The notes beneath the pieces were generated by a model, which worked only from the letters and a program-made list of their open reading frames with translations, did no database searches and was not told the DNA's origin. A stretch of 64,000 nucleotides of DNA, taken from the NCBI GenBank assembly GCA_023213315.1, contig JAKCPI010005294.1, positions 244,878 through 308,877 on the forward strand. Direction: 5' to 3'. The translations under genes were made by a program, and so were the position numbers. Below, piece by piece: positions 12,457-24,058 of this stretch. The stretch comes from Euborellia annulipes (lineage: Eukaryota > Arthropoda > Insecta > Dermaptera > Anisolabididae). Positions within the stretch are counted from its first letter, which is position 1. Each line of letters opens with the position of its first letter.

Positions 12457-13667
12457 AAAAAGTCAACTTAACTACTCCTCAAACATTAGTAAAATGGTAC
12501 TTAGATGATATTTTTTAAATAATTATTTTTGTTCAGGACGTGTTGCCCGGCGATAGCCATTACTTAGATCTTGATCCTGGGGCTATGCAGAAGGCCTGAT
12601 CCTGACTGAAGACGGATTCAATCGCTACTAGGATCAGGATCGTTTTTGATGATGCTCTCTGTCTGTTCATCGGTTTATATTCTAATTTGCCATCTGTTTT
12701 GAGAGCCGAGAGGCATTTCGGGGGAGGGCATCAGGTTGTTTCCCCCACTCCGCGCTCTGATTCTATCAATCTCCATGCATTGGAACAAAACCTATAATTT
12801 GTATTCATACATAATATTTCACTCGAATGCAGCTCTTTTTTTTTTATTCATTTTAAATAATTCAAAAGGATTTCTTCTCTTTTGTCACAAAAACTTTCAC
12901 CATGACCAAATCGAGATCTTGATTGGACAAACCATAAATATAACCACTCCAATATAAAATTTCACATTTACATATTTATTTGAGTTTTGTAAGAAATATT
13001 AGATTCATAAATATTTATATATTTTTTTTTATTTTATCTTTAATTGCATTTATATTCTATTAAAAAAAAATAAAATAACCAAACAAACTTTTAGAAGACA
13101 ACGCTATATAATTAGTAATTATGGTTGAGAAAAAAGCGACTTGTCGCTTTTCTTTCCAAACAGCAAATCAACGTTCGAGTTATAAACTATAATTAGCCCC
13201 TTGAACAGTATAATAACTTGGACATTATCTCCTAACTATATTAATGTTAAATACTATTATCAATCATCGACTACAACTTTCATTAGTTTTACTAATATCT
13301 GGTTTTTATTTATTTTTATAATAAAAAGAGAGATTCTTAGATAAGCAGCATTTATATATATATATTATATTGATAATAATTTATTTAAAAAATTAATTGA
13401 AATATTTAAAATTTTTAATAAAATTCCTAAAAATTCAATATTTTTCTTTGTCGAGTAAAGTACGTATTGTTTTTGTTTCACAAGGACTTTACTAAAATTC
13501 TTAGAATTATCGTATCGGCAAAAAGTTTGAGGTGCTTATGACGTCACACATTCCATGCATATCTCTTTATTTCCTAAAGGGAGAAAAAATTATTATTATA
13601 TATGAACAGTATCCAAATTGAGGCTCGAAAGAGTGTTTTTTTTTTATAAATAAATATACCCTGTATA
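12457..13667. other. Low-copy region with island 12530..12735
   Basis: The island contains three related blocks, TTGATCCTGG (about 12573), CTGATCCTGA (about 12597) and, reversed, CTAGGATCAGGATCG (12627..12641); the first and last can pair. The remainder is AT-rich. The 73-codon frame at 12736..12957 has no recognisable features. Confidence 0.3.
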
Positions 13668-14291
13668 CAGGGTTATTTGTAATTGGATGTGTTCCAGCCA
13701 GGATGGGATAGAAGGGCAAAAATGCTACAAATTTAACCCCCTCAATGTATGGCCGAAAGTTAGTAGTTTGTGAGATATTCAAGAAAAATCATTTTTTTAG
13801 AAATATCCCATTTTTGACGCTAACGACGAGTTAAAAAAAAATGGTTGATTCAATGTTAGCTATGAATTTTTTTATTAGTAAGTGAGTTAGTAATAACTCT
13901 TAATAAGTAATAAAATATTCCAAATCATTGAGAATTTGATTACTACGGCCAAAAACAAATTTGAATTTATTTAATTATTTTACGTTCAGTTTTATTTCGA
14001 GTCATCCAGTCAAAAAAATTCTATGACACCAAATGTACAAACTACTAAAAAAACTTGCTCGTTTCATTAGCTATCCAAAAAGGTACAATAGTTAATATTT
14101 TGTGTTAATAACACTATTAAAAACAATGTTTTCTGCATGACAAAGTGAAGTGAACCTGAAAAAAATAAACATATTACTTAATCAATTTACTTCTTTTATT
14201 TCAAATTTCCAAATTTATTCGATTTTTGTATTGGATACATCCTACCTAAGACAGGTTACAATGAGTTTTGATTGTGGTTCTCTCATAGAAA

Positions 14292-14645
14292 CATAGGCGT
14301 AGCCACGGGGAGGGGGATTTGGGGGTTCAAACCCCCCCCCCATTGGACCCAAGCTATGACTAGATATTTAAGCTCTATAATACAAAATACTTTTTCTCTC
14401 TATATATTTCATATATAGGGTAAGAGAAAGTAAAATATAATAATTTTCTCTAGCTTAAAAAAAAAATTAAATAAAACGCAAAAAATTCGAGAAAATTCAG
14501 AATTTTTCAATTGAAAAGAAGCGAAAGTGGGTTAAGTGGCTAGTCATATATTTCATTAGACGCCTTAAACTGCCCTATTAGTCGGGGAGGGGGGGGAGAA
14601 ATAATCCTAAACCCCCCCCATCAAAAATTTCTGGCTACGCCTATG
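14292..14645. mobile_element. Complete hAT-type MITE (354 bp)
   Basis: Terminal inverted repeats CATAGGCGTAGCCA and TGGCTACGCCTATG (14 bp, perfect) are flanked by a perfect 8-bp duplication CATAGAAA at 14284..14291 and 14646..14653. This is the full signature of a non-autonomous hAT element. The interior is non-coding with G and C runs, and includes a stray twin-hairpin stem at 14389..14431. It lies within fold-back element copy 2, so it is younger. Confidence 0.9.
14389..14431 (-). repeat. Solo small hairpin of the twin-hairpin family
   Basis: Only the 43-bp stem-loop (ACTTTTTCTCTC ... GGGTAAGAGAAAGT) is present, inside the hAT MITE. It may be a deleted insertion or an acquisition of the hairpin alone. 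Confidence 0.65.
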
Positions 14646-14870
14646 CATAGAAATATTAACTATTGTACCTTTTTGGATAGCTAATGAAACGAGGAAGTTT
14701 TTTATGAGAGAACCACAATCAAAACTCATTGTAACCTGTCTTCGGTAGGATGTATCCAATACAAAAATCGAATAAATTTGGAAATTTGAAATAAAAGAAG
14801 TAAATTGATTAAGTAATATCTTTATTTTTTTCAGGTTCACTTCACTTTGTCATGCAGAAAACATTGTTTT

Positions 14871-15909
14871 ACTTTCTCTTAGCCTATATATGAAAATATA
14901 GGAGAGAAAGTATTGCGATCATGTCAAAAATTCGATGTCGAGATTTTGATGGATATACATGTTTTGAGGTCCCCTGAGTTCAAAAAAGTGGGTCCCGCAA
15001 ATTGGTCTGTGTGTGTGTGTGTGTGTGTGTATGTGTGTGTGTGTGTGCGTCTGTATGTGTGGACAGATTTTTAGCATGAAGGAATTGAGCTACCGGATTG
15101 AAATTTTATATTTAACTTAGGTACCTTCCCACACGCTCAAAATAAGCTTTTGAACAAAATCGGCCAAAAAGTACTAGTACTTTACTGATGTACTTTTTCA
15201 GTTTTTTTCGATTTTCTCAAAATTCCCTCCAAGGATTTTTTTTTAAATTCAAAAATCAATTATTTTTTAGATGCTCTTTAAAATGTATATTCTCATTTTG
15301 CCGTTGAAATCTTCTGAAGACCACTTTACTCTTGTTCTTCATAGGAAAGATAGAAATGGTTGCCATGGTAACGGAATTTAAATCTTTTTCTTTTTATTAG
15401 ATTAAAAATCAATTATTATTTAAATTCCCATTTTTTTTAAATTTATTTGTGTCTTTAATTGTTTCAAAGAAAACATATATGCTCTCTCTCTCTCACTTGC
15501 AAACATTATCGCCTGTCTCTCTACTCTTTTTAAATTCCCTTTCCACCTTATCTTCGCATAGAAACAATGTTAATTTCCTATAGGGATTTGTATGTTAATT
15601 TCGATTCAAAAGGGGTCCCCTTTAGAACTTTTTTGGCATTTAAAATTTTTTTTCCAATTCTTATGAAATTTTGTATTTATTTACGATTCTATATTGTGTA
15701 TAAAATGTCCAAATATGAGATTAAAATTTTGAAAAATAACCATAGTTTATTTGAAGCAGTCAACATTTAAAATCCAAGTTTGAAACTAAGGTGCTATCGG
15801 AAACTAAATATATCTCGACACAAAAAATCTGGTGTGACCAGCACAGTGCGCAACTTTCTCTTACCGAAGGGTAAGAGAAAGTTGTGTGCTGTGCGCCAGT
15901 CACACCAGA
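14871..15909 (+). mobile_element. Twin-hairpin element, complete reference copy (1039 bp)
   Basis: From left to right: a small hairpin (14871..14911, ACTTTCTCTTAGCC start), a conserved block with TCGATGTCGAGATTTTGATG and GTGGGTCCCGCAAATTGG, a GT run (15007..15056), a conserved body with TCGGCCAAAAAGTACTAGTA and GGTTGCCATGGTAACGG, and a large hairpin (about 15828..15909) closing with CACACCAGA. Both hairpins share ACTTTCTCTTACC. No frame encodes a recognisable protein. The host fold-back element has an undisturbed paralogue at 2037..2046 with five T; here four T precede and six T follow the insert. This resembles a non-autonomous transposon, but its ends are hairpins and not a terminal inverted repeat pair. 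Confidence 0.85.
15007..15056 (+). repeat. GT microsatellite inside the twin-hairpin element
   Basis: The run is GTGT with interruptions TATG, GCGTC and TATG. It occupies the same place in every complete copy and varies strongly in length between copies. Confidence 0.9.
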
Positions 15910-16225
15910 TTTTTTAATAATGGTATTAACACAAAATACTAACTATTGTATCTTTTTGGATAGCTAATGAAACGAACAAGTTTTTTTAGTAGTTTGTGCA
16001 TTTGCTTCTGTGGGTGTCCTGCTTTTTACAAAATGTTTTTTTGTTGTTTGAATTTTTTTTTTTTCCTCCACCTTAAAGGATGCTCTTCAAAAAATAATGA
16101 TACTTGGTCTTAGGTATAAAATGGAATGGAAAAGAGCATATATATAAATATATACATGTGATCAAATTCGCGCCAACAACAACAATGACAACTTTGTGCC
16201 TAATTAGTTTATAAGCCTACAAGGA

Positions 16226-16264
16226 CTGAGGATGGACAAATAAAATTTTGTCCGAAACGTCTCC
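16226..16264 (+). other. CTGAGGA stem-loop GAAACG motif, site 1
   Basis: CTGAGGA is followed by a 7-bp stem, GGACAAA paired with TTTGTCC, and then GAAACGTCTCC. The layout recalls the CUGANGA-stem-GAAA core of hammerhead ribozymes, known from Penelope-like elements, but one extra base lies before the stem and no clear cleavage-site stem is seen. Related motifs are at 53096..53135 and 60142..60178. Confidence 0.45.
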
Positions 16265-16549
16265 CTTTCAGCATTTAGCATCCAAGGGCTCTCTTTATTT
16301 GTTGCACTTGTACTTGCTCTTTTCCATTCCATAACATCAACAGCAACTTCTCTTCAACTTAGGTATAAAATTCCACAAAAATTACAGGTCTAATTATTTT
16401 TATCTTGATGAAGAAATTAGTCAGAAAATGATAATTCACCTCTTAATAGTTATACTTAAAAGTGAATGCAAGGTGAAAAATCTCCGAAGGACAAGAGGTG
16501 AGATGTCCTTCGTTTCGGTGAATGATCTCTCGATCGGATTAAAAAAAAA
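16265..16549. other. AT-rich, no gene recognised
   Basis: A short unassigned stretch between the stem-loop motif and the next repeat. No coding signal. Confidence 0.4.
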
Positions 16550-17201
16550 TCTGGTGTGAATGGCGCACAGCACACGAGAAAGTTGTGCACCGTGCTGGTC
16601 ACACCAGATTTTTTGTGTCGAGATATAGTTAGTTTTCCATAGCACCTTGGTTTCAAACTTGGCCATTTGCATTTCATAAGTAAAAAGTAAATAAAATGTG
16701 TTTATTAAAGTTTTTGTGGTTTGAAATATTAATATTAGGAGAATTTTTAATTAGAGACCAGATTTTTGTATTAAATATTTATTAAAAATATATAAATACT
16801 GTACAACGTTTCAACTGCTTATTCTGCAGCCGTTATCAAGCACTGTACACTTGCTCCGACTCAAGTCGGTAAAATGTATTAGATTAGTGCATTGGGATTT
16901 ATTCACTCAAATAGAAAGAGAGGAAAGATTATGAGTGCAAGTGACAAAGAGAAAGAAGCTGACTTTCTGTCCATCCGTTGTCTAAAAATAAAACCTGATT
17001 TAAAACAATGTGTGACGTCACCCAATATTCTGAGAAACAATTAAATCGAGCAAAAAATAATAATTAAAAAAAAGTAAAAAACAATAAAATTACTTTCTAT
17101 TTTTACTATATTCATCAAATTAATATAAATAAAACTTACATTTTAAATGTTGACTGTTGAAATAAACTATAGTTATTTTTCAAAATTTTAATCTCATATT
17201 A
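16550..17201 (-). mobile_element. Twin-hairpin element, subfamily 2, truncated
   Basis: Reading on the minus strand, the large hairpin (16550..16612, one arm shortened) is followed by the TATCTCGACAC block and the subfamily-2 middle. The small hairpin is absent. Repeat B is inserted at 16700..16869. Confidence 0.7.
16700..16869 (+). mobile_element. Repeat B, single copy with 8-bp duplication
   Basis: Comparison with 10025..10738 shows where the host was broken. TAAAATGT occurs at 16692..16699 and 16870..16877. The insert runs from GTTTATTAAAG to CTCAAGTCGG and contains ACTGTACAACGTTTCAACTG. On the minus strand this is a stem followed by GAAACGTTG. It is non-coding, possibly Penelope-like or SINE-like. 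Confidence 0.65.
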
Positions 17202-18511
17202 GTTTTGAAAAAAAAAAACATTGAGTCTAATAAATACATTCTAACAATCGTATTTTATTAATTTTTTGAACAGTACAAACATGCTAACTTAGTACAAAAC
17301 AGATCATGAGGCGCACCATATCATATGAATTTGACATGTCTGGCATAAGGGTTTTTTGAAAATTTTTTCCCAGCGATAGATGTTGGAAATACCTTGAACT
17401 TGAGAACAGTCAAAGTGGACAGGAAATAGAGGGCGTGGAAGCTCGAGCCTTGTTTTGTAAGTGCTTGACAGTTGTGTTGCCTTGTGCAAATTCACATGTA
17501 CCCATAGTACTGTTATAATTCTAACTACCAGCTATAAGCCCTACGTATCTATTTTAATAAACACATTCGTGATAAATATTATCTTATCTTATGCTCCCCG
17601 GATACAAGGCTCCAGGAGAGCATCAATCTTGGAATGGTCCATGCTCATCCCTCAAGCCCTTGGTGCCTGTAACTGGAAGGTATTATTGTATATTCCTATT
17701 TCTCCAGTAGAGACGCTCGACTTGGTTGAATTTTTGTGACAAGCCAGGTTCGAACTCAAGTCTAATTTTACCTTGAATTACTAAGCCTCAGCTTATCCGA
17801 AATTTTAAATTTTTTTATTCTAATGTTTATTATAAATATAAAGTTTTGTAAATTATTAATAAGTGTTACTTTATGTGCGGCCCGCCAAAAAATTTTAAAA
17901 TTTAAATTGGCCCGTTGATTAAAAAGGTTGCTCACCCCTGGTCTAAGACATTATTGTATACTCTAACGCTCTAACCCCTGAACTATTGAAGCAATATTAT
18001 ATCAAATAAGAAGTTACAACATGAAGGAAAATTTAAATAGTCCTATGATTAAATAAAATATTCATTAAATTTTTTAATTATGTATAAGAATATTCAGCAA
18101 AATAATTCTATACTCCGAGTTCGAACCCTGATATCTAAGTGCACGCCTGTTTGCTGTGCAACATTAAATATTAAACAGCTGCGTTCTAATATCCATGCAT
18201 CGCGCATCTCTCAAGTGGCTTATATTATTTCATCGCGCTATTGTCTAGCGTATGAATAGAGAAATGTATCGTTAATAAAGAACAGTTACCATTCAATGCA
18301 TTTAATCCAATATTAAACGGTAACCGTGCAATTCAAGAGGCTTGGAATACTTGCTAAAATCTCATTTTAAATGTGTAAGTAGGATAATGAATGCGCTCGC
18401 TCGCTACTTGCCCCTACTAGGTTACATGCATGTATAAGGGTTTCTTTCAGGCATTCATAAAACATAAAGAGTCTCGCCAGTGATGAGAGAATATTTATTT
18501 ATTTGTTTATT
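17202..18511. other. Low-copy region with tRNA-like relic
   Basis: On the minus strand about 17735..17790 reads a weak A box (GGCTTAGTAATTC) and a B box GAGTTCGAACC, compatible with an old SINE. A lone GGGTTCGAACTC lies near 18118..18129 on the minus strand. The frames at 17304..17495 and 17461..17739 carry no motif I recognise. Confidence 0.3.
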
Positions 18512-19045
18512 ACTTTCTCTACCCTATATATGAAATATATAGAGAGAGAAAGTATTGCGATCATGTCAAAAATTCGATGTCGAGATTTTGATGGATATAC
18601 ATGTTTTGAGGTCCCCTGAGTCCAAAAAAGTGGGTCCCGCAAATTGGTCTGTGTGTGGACATTTTTGACCATGAAGAAATTGAGCTACGAGGTTGAAATT
18701 TTATATTTATATTAGCCACCTTCTGAACTAGTGTAAATAAGCTTGGAACAAAATCGGCCAAAAAGTATTTGTACTTTACTATGTAGTTTTTCAGTTTTTT
18801 CGATTTTCGTAAAATTCGCTCCAACTACTTTGTTCAAAATTCAAAAATCAATTATTTTTTAGATGATCTTTAACATGTATATTCTTATTTTGCCATTGAA
18901 AATTTTTTTGAAAACCACTTTACTCTTGTACTTCATAGGAAAGATAGGAGAATTAATTGGCATGGAACAGAATATAAATCTTTTTCTTTTTAGATTAAAA
19001 TTCATATAAATCAACTATTTTTTAAATTCCCTTTACAAAGTATAG
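18512..19045 (+). mobile_element. Twin-hairpin element, right-truncated
   Basis: The small hairpin, the conserved start, a very short GT run (GTGTGTG) and the body to TTTAAATTCCCTTT are present. The large hairpin is lost. Confidence 0.75.
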
Positions 19046-19201
19046 TCGTAGTTCATTTCCTTCTTTCTTTGTTTTGAACGCACTTGTATGCCATTCTTTT
19101 CTCCTTCTCTTTATACTAAACCTCTGACTTTACGAGGTGCCTTCTTGTTCTCTCTCTCTCTCCCTGTATGAAAAATGTCAACAAATAAAGGCCCTACTAA
19201 T

Positions 19202-19220
19202 CAGGGCCGGCTCAAGGCAC
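19202..19220 (+). repeat. hAT-like left terminus
   Basis: CAGGGCCGGCTCAAGGCAC resembles the ends of the MITEs at 33615 and 61534. No right partner or duplication was found. Confidence 0.35.
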
Positions 19221-20506
19221 GATGCGAGTGATGTAGAGTAGGGCACCCCTGTATTCCTAATAAGATTACCTTCCAGTATGAATGAGATTTCCATTCCTGT
19301 AATTTGGAGAGACTTAAGTACTAATAATATGTTTAAACATTAGCTAACATTGTATTTATTTTTAAACAATTGGATGAGAATTTTGTTATTTATTTGATTA
19401 CAAAATAAAAAATTTGCTAATGGTTGATTGCAACTATTGTTTTCGCTGGGAGCTGAGGGTCTAACCATCCACTCCCTCCCCTGCCACTAATTAACGTGAT
19501 CGGTGATTATTTCTATCAGTGATGCCTAATCAAAGACTTTCTTCCAATCGGTCAGCGAGTTGACCTTTGCCCTCTTCCATTTCAAACGCCATGAGAATAT
19601 TTTCAAAATTATAAAGATGTATTTATAATTATTCTAATTTTAATCCAATTATTGTTTCAACACATTAAAAATATCCCCTTCTCTTAAGGGAATATCATTA
19701 AAATAAATATCGAGGAAATTTAATTCAGTGTATTTTAGATCCATTATTTTAATTGTCTAAAAGATAATTTTCGGTATCATATTTCTTATGCGAGTAGCAA
19801 AAGGTATATTTACCAACGAATAAAATAGATGAGTTGAAACATTAGACTGTATTTTTTGCAGGGAAGAGCGACGCAGGCAAAATGTATGCTAATGAGTTAT
19901 AATGACTTTACAGTTAAAAGACTTGGTATTAATTAAATAATCGTCAATGGAGGGAAATTGTTGTCCGTGTCTCTTTTTGGTTTGCAACCTCCCCCCTCCC
20001 CCTCGACCCGTTATCATTTCTGAAAAATATGGGGGCTCTTTCCCCTCAATTAACAGCTTATTGACTTAAGTTAAAAGAAACGCATTCCGTCTTACTCGTG
20101 TTTTTACACTTGGAAATTAATATTTCGAGAAAAGTGCTGCGTTGTTCATTTTCATTACTCTAATTAGATAAATGCGTTTGCTAAGGGAGAGAAAAATGAA
20201 AATATTATGAATAGCGAAGGGAGTTGGATAATTAATTGAAATTAATAAGGATTAGTTAGCTTCATTTGACGTTTTTTTTTTTAAAGAATGATACACAAAG
20301 TTTAGTTTATGCTATTTCAGAACTAATTGCTAGACAAGTTTTAATTTTTCTTTGCTTAGATGTAAGTCTGAATATATAATGTTAAAAAAGAGAGAATATG
20401 TGTTGGAATTATACATTCAGTTGTTTTAAGGAATGCAGAAATGAATGAAACATAAGAAATAATGAATTTATAAGCACTAATTTTATTTTCTATTCATATA
20501 AAAAAA
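19221..20506. other. Low-copy AT-rich region
   Basis: No gene is recognised. A C-rich patch at 19986..20012 is a simple run. The rest shows no repeat family of this window. Confidence 0.4.
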
Positions 20507-21494
20507 TCTGGTGTGACCAGCACGGTGCACAACTTTCTCTTACCCTTCGGTAAGAGAAAGTTGTGCACCGTGCTGGTCACACCAGATTTTTTGTGTCGAG
20601 ATATATTTAGTTTCTCAGAGCACCTTAGTTTCAAACTTGCATTTTAAATGTTGACTGCTTGAAATAAACTATGGTTATTTTTCAAAATTTTAATCTCATT
20701 TTTGAACATTTTATACACAATAGAGAATCATAAATAAATACAAAATTTCATAAGAATTGGAAAAAAAAATTTTAAATGTGTAAAAAGCTCCAAAGGGGAC
20801 CCTCTTGGGAATCGAAATTAACGTGCAAATTCCCATAGGTATTTAACATTGGGTCTATGAAGGGAAGAGCGTGAAAGTGAATTTGAAAAAAAACTGAATT
20901 ACATCAGTAAAGTGTACTTCAAATAATTTTTACAAAATATTACTAATGTACTTTTTAAAAGGGCATCTAAATAATAATTGATTTAGGCTATATGAATTTT
21001 AATCTAATAAAAAAAAAGATATAAATTCTGTCACCATGGCAACCATTTCTCCTATCTTTCCTATGAAGAACAAGAGTAAAGTGGTCTTCAGGAGATTTCA
21101 ATGAGAATATACATTTTAAAGAGCATCTAAAAAATAGTTGATTTATGAATTTAAAAAAAAATCGTTGGAGCGAATTTTGAGAAAATAGAAAAAACTGAAA
21201 AAGTACATCAGTAAAATACTAGTACTTTTTGGCCGATTTTGTTCAAAAGCTTATTTACACGAGTTCGGAAGGAGCCTAACTTAAATATAAAATTTCAACT
21301 TCCTAGCTCATTCCCTTCATGGTCTAAAGTGTCCACACACACATACATACACACAGTCCAATTTGCGGGACCCACTTTTTTGGACTCAGAGGACCTCAAA
21401 ACATGTATATCCATCAAAATCTCGACATCGAATTTTTGACATGAACGCAATACTTTCTCTCTCTATATATTTAATATATAGGGTAAGAGAAAGT
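20507..21494 (-). mobile_element. Twin-hairpin element, complete (988 bp)
   Basis: On the minus strand the order is as at 14871: small hairpin at 21455..21494, a short microsatellite near 21331, body, large hairpin at 20507..20588. The large hairpin is almost a perfect palindrome here: both arms carry CCAGCACGGTGCACAAC, whereas other copies have unlike arms. The frame at 21239..21439 is a by-product. Confidence 0.85.
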
Positions 21495-21628
21495 ATAAAT
21501 GAACAAAAAAAATGAAAAATAATTATATTTATCAAAAATACCAAACAAAGAATTCATGTTTGTCAAAAATTCTTTGAGATCTTAAATTCTAACATAGGCC
21601 TATTGGCGGAAACTATTGTATATAAGCC

Positions 21629-21768
21629 AACACAAAAAATCTGGTTTGCCAAGCACAGAACACAATATATATAGAGAAAGTATTGGATTCATGTCAAAAA
21701 TTCGATGTCGAGATTTTGACGTTTTGAGGTCCCCTGAGTCTAATCCAAATTGGTCTGCCTGTCTGTAA
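21629..21768. repeat. Chimeric twin-hairpin fragment
   Basis: The large-hairpin start (AAAAAATCTGGTTTGCC AAGCACAG) joins directly to ATATATAGAGAAAGTATTGG, the inner side of the small hairpin, so the two ends of the family abut. This is a deletion product or a junction between copies. Confidence 0.5.
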
Positions 21769-22017
21769 ACCGAAATTTGTTTAAGACTTTTTCTTAAAAT
21801 TTCTTAAATTAATATAATTTTACCTTTCTTTTTTTTTTTTTTTTTTTTAACTAAATTCCCCCTCATAACTCAAATTACTACTTTTTTTTAGTGTGCGAAA
21901 CTCCTTCTTTTTAAACTCTAGTTTCGGCTGGTTTTTGGCCAAAACCGAAACTTCAGTCGGTTCCTATATTACACATAATACCATTATAAGAAAAATTATA
22001 TAGTAACATCAAAGATT

Positions 22018-22148
22018 AATCACACCTAACGGTGGTTCGATTGTCTGTAGGGTAATCTCGCACGCTATGAAGAAATCGAGCATCGTATATGCAGATACGA
22101 TGCAAAGACATGGAATATCGTGCACTGTATAAACAAATCACACCTAAC
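22018..22148 (+). repeat. Small insert with 13-bp direct repeats
   Basis: AATCACACCTAAC occurs at 22018..22030 and 22136..22148. The 105 bp between hold GGTGGTTCGATTG, which resembles a B box, and a 9-bp hairpin (GCATCGTAT with ATACGATGC, 22080..22103). Long direct repeats suit target-primed insertion of a SINE-like element, but no A tail is visible. Confidence 0.4.
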
Positions 22149-24058
22149 TAAAAGAAATGAAAATCCCCCCCCAAAAAAAAAAAAACACGACGGGTCGCGC
22201 TTTTTTAGAAAAGCCCGGTTTTTTTCCAACCCTGATATAAAAGGTAAGAGTAAGTAAAAAACAATTAGTATATAGAAGTATTCGAATAGAACAAAGAAAA
22301 AAAACAATTACGACTAAGAAAACAATTCAGTATTTGAGGTACTACCCAAAAATAATAATTTTTCAAGATCTTTCATTGTTAAACACTCCAATAATAAAAA
22401 GTAAAAAGTGAGATACAGTAGTACAAACAATTCCACTTATTTTATTGTAAATAAGTAGAAATTTTCGAAATAAAATGCAAATGTTCTTCCGTCCTAACAA
22501 ATCATCGCGTACATGTACCGAGTATTCATACGAGTATTTTTGAGCGATACCTAGTTGGTACTCGATTCCAAAATATTGATTCCAAAAGTACTTGGTATCG
22601 AAAGAAAAGTATCGAGTAAGTACATGTATTTACTCTTTTCATTTCATCCCTACCTTCTCTGACCGCTGGAGGGCACAAGTGGCTACTTATCTTTTATGTA
22701 AAAAACTCAATTTCACCAAATATGGTCATTATCTAACTCTTGCACTCATCTCTTCAATTATTGTGTATAAGTGACTTTAATAAATTTACAATTTATTGAA
22801 GGCCTATATAAAATTAATGTTTTGTTTTTAAAAAACATTAACTTTTCCGGATTTCAACTTTCACAACATCAATTACAATTGTTTATAATTTATCATAAAC
22901 ATACAATTTCCCCCTCTCTGTTCCATGCAATGACCAGAAAACAATGGGACAGAAATTAATTATCTATATGGAGTCTTTTATATTTTATGAAACATAATTA
23001 AATTATTGAAACAAATCTGTCGGGGTGAGTTCATTATTTATTGTATATGAAATGCATAAATGTGAGCTTTTCTTCAGTTATTTCAAAGTGGACTATCATA
23101 TATCATTATTTTGAGTCCTCCTGAAATGAAAAATGGTTTTATAAATTATGTCATAAATTTCATTCAAATAGAAAAACGATTGGTCTACATCACATGGGCC
23201 TAACAGGTCGGACAATTAATATTTTGACACTCTTCTGTCAGAGAATACATTGAGGAATCTGGTTGATTTTCAAGAGAGAATTGTCATTTATCAGCGGCTG
23301 TCGATCTGTGAGTAATTGTGGAAATGACAGCCGACATCGCCACTCTATCAAATCAACCCCTGAACAGAACATTTCTATGTTTGATTTGATTTGTTGGACA
23401 GTAACTTGAAGAGGAAAAATAATGGAACCGCTTATTCAAAAATGAAGAAAAAAATAAATATTTTCTTGTGTAATTAATCCGATCTCTCTTAGTTCATATA
23501 ATTTAACTGGTAAAAAATTATCATATACCAAAAAAAAAAAAAAAAAAAATCTGCGTGATTGATCACCACTCAGGTGGATCTCTGCGGCCTGTGTGAAAAA
23601 AGTCAGCCAATGGTGTAGGAGTAAATATTTGTTCACATTTATTTCAACAGTTTAACACATTTTTGCACTAAGAATGAATTGACTTTTTTAAATCAGGATT
23701 GTTTCCTCGCCTATATAAATTTGATCAAAAATTAAGAATCATAACACAGCCATCACTGACTTTGGTGTCGGGGTATTTTGAGCTTTTGGAATCAGTGCTA
23801 CCCATATACCCATAAATATCTTTAACACGTTCACGCCGGCATGTGGTACATGGTAGATTGGTTCTAAAAGCCGGCGTGAGCCCCCGGTGGTACATGAGTG
23901 ATTTTCGTATCCGGTGACATATACCTACTGTAGATCATGTCCAGATGTTATATTTGGACATTAGAACAACTTAATATTTCTTTTCATATTAAATTATGGA
24001 GTTTTGTTTTTATAAAAATCAATTATAAATAAAATAATATAAAAAAAAAAAAATTAAA
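22149..24058. other. Low-copy region, no gene recognised
   Basis: A GGTAAGAGTAAGT twin-hairpin scrap lies near 22241. A perfect 8-bp stem, CGGCTGTC with GACAGCCG, lies at 23295..23333. TTTAACACGTTCACGCCGGC at 23821 resembles a piggyBac-type end and pairs in part with GCCGGCGTGAGCC near 23870, but no mate or TTAA duplication is confirmed. The frames at 22065, 22592, 22771 and 23436 are unconvincing. Confidence 0.3.

Larger units (their letters stand above)
13668..16003. mobile_element. Fold-back element copy 2, nested and rearranged
   Basis: CAGGGTTATTTG follows TA (13666..13667). The left arm matches copy 1 without the 432 insertion. The copy then runs into blocks that are inverted in copy 1, repeats them, and ends raggedly near 16003 within GTAGTTTGTGCATTTG. 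Two later elements are inserted, at 14292..14645 and 14871..15909. The base just left of the element reads ACCCTGTA, suggesting a second end back to back. Confidence 0.7.

Noticed and set aside
14871..15909. Firm Helitron or Helentron label
   Set aside because: No Rep/helicase frame, and target-site evidence fits a T5 duplication as well as insertion between T and T.
22663..22676. CTCF-like site CCGCTGGAGGGCAC
   Set aside because: A single partial match in 64 kb of DNA of an unverified species is expected by chance; one core base differs.
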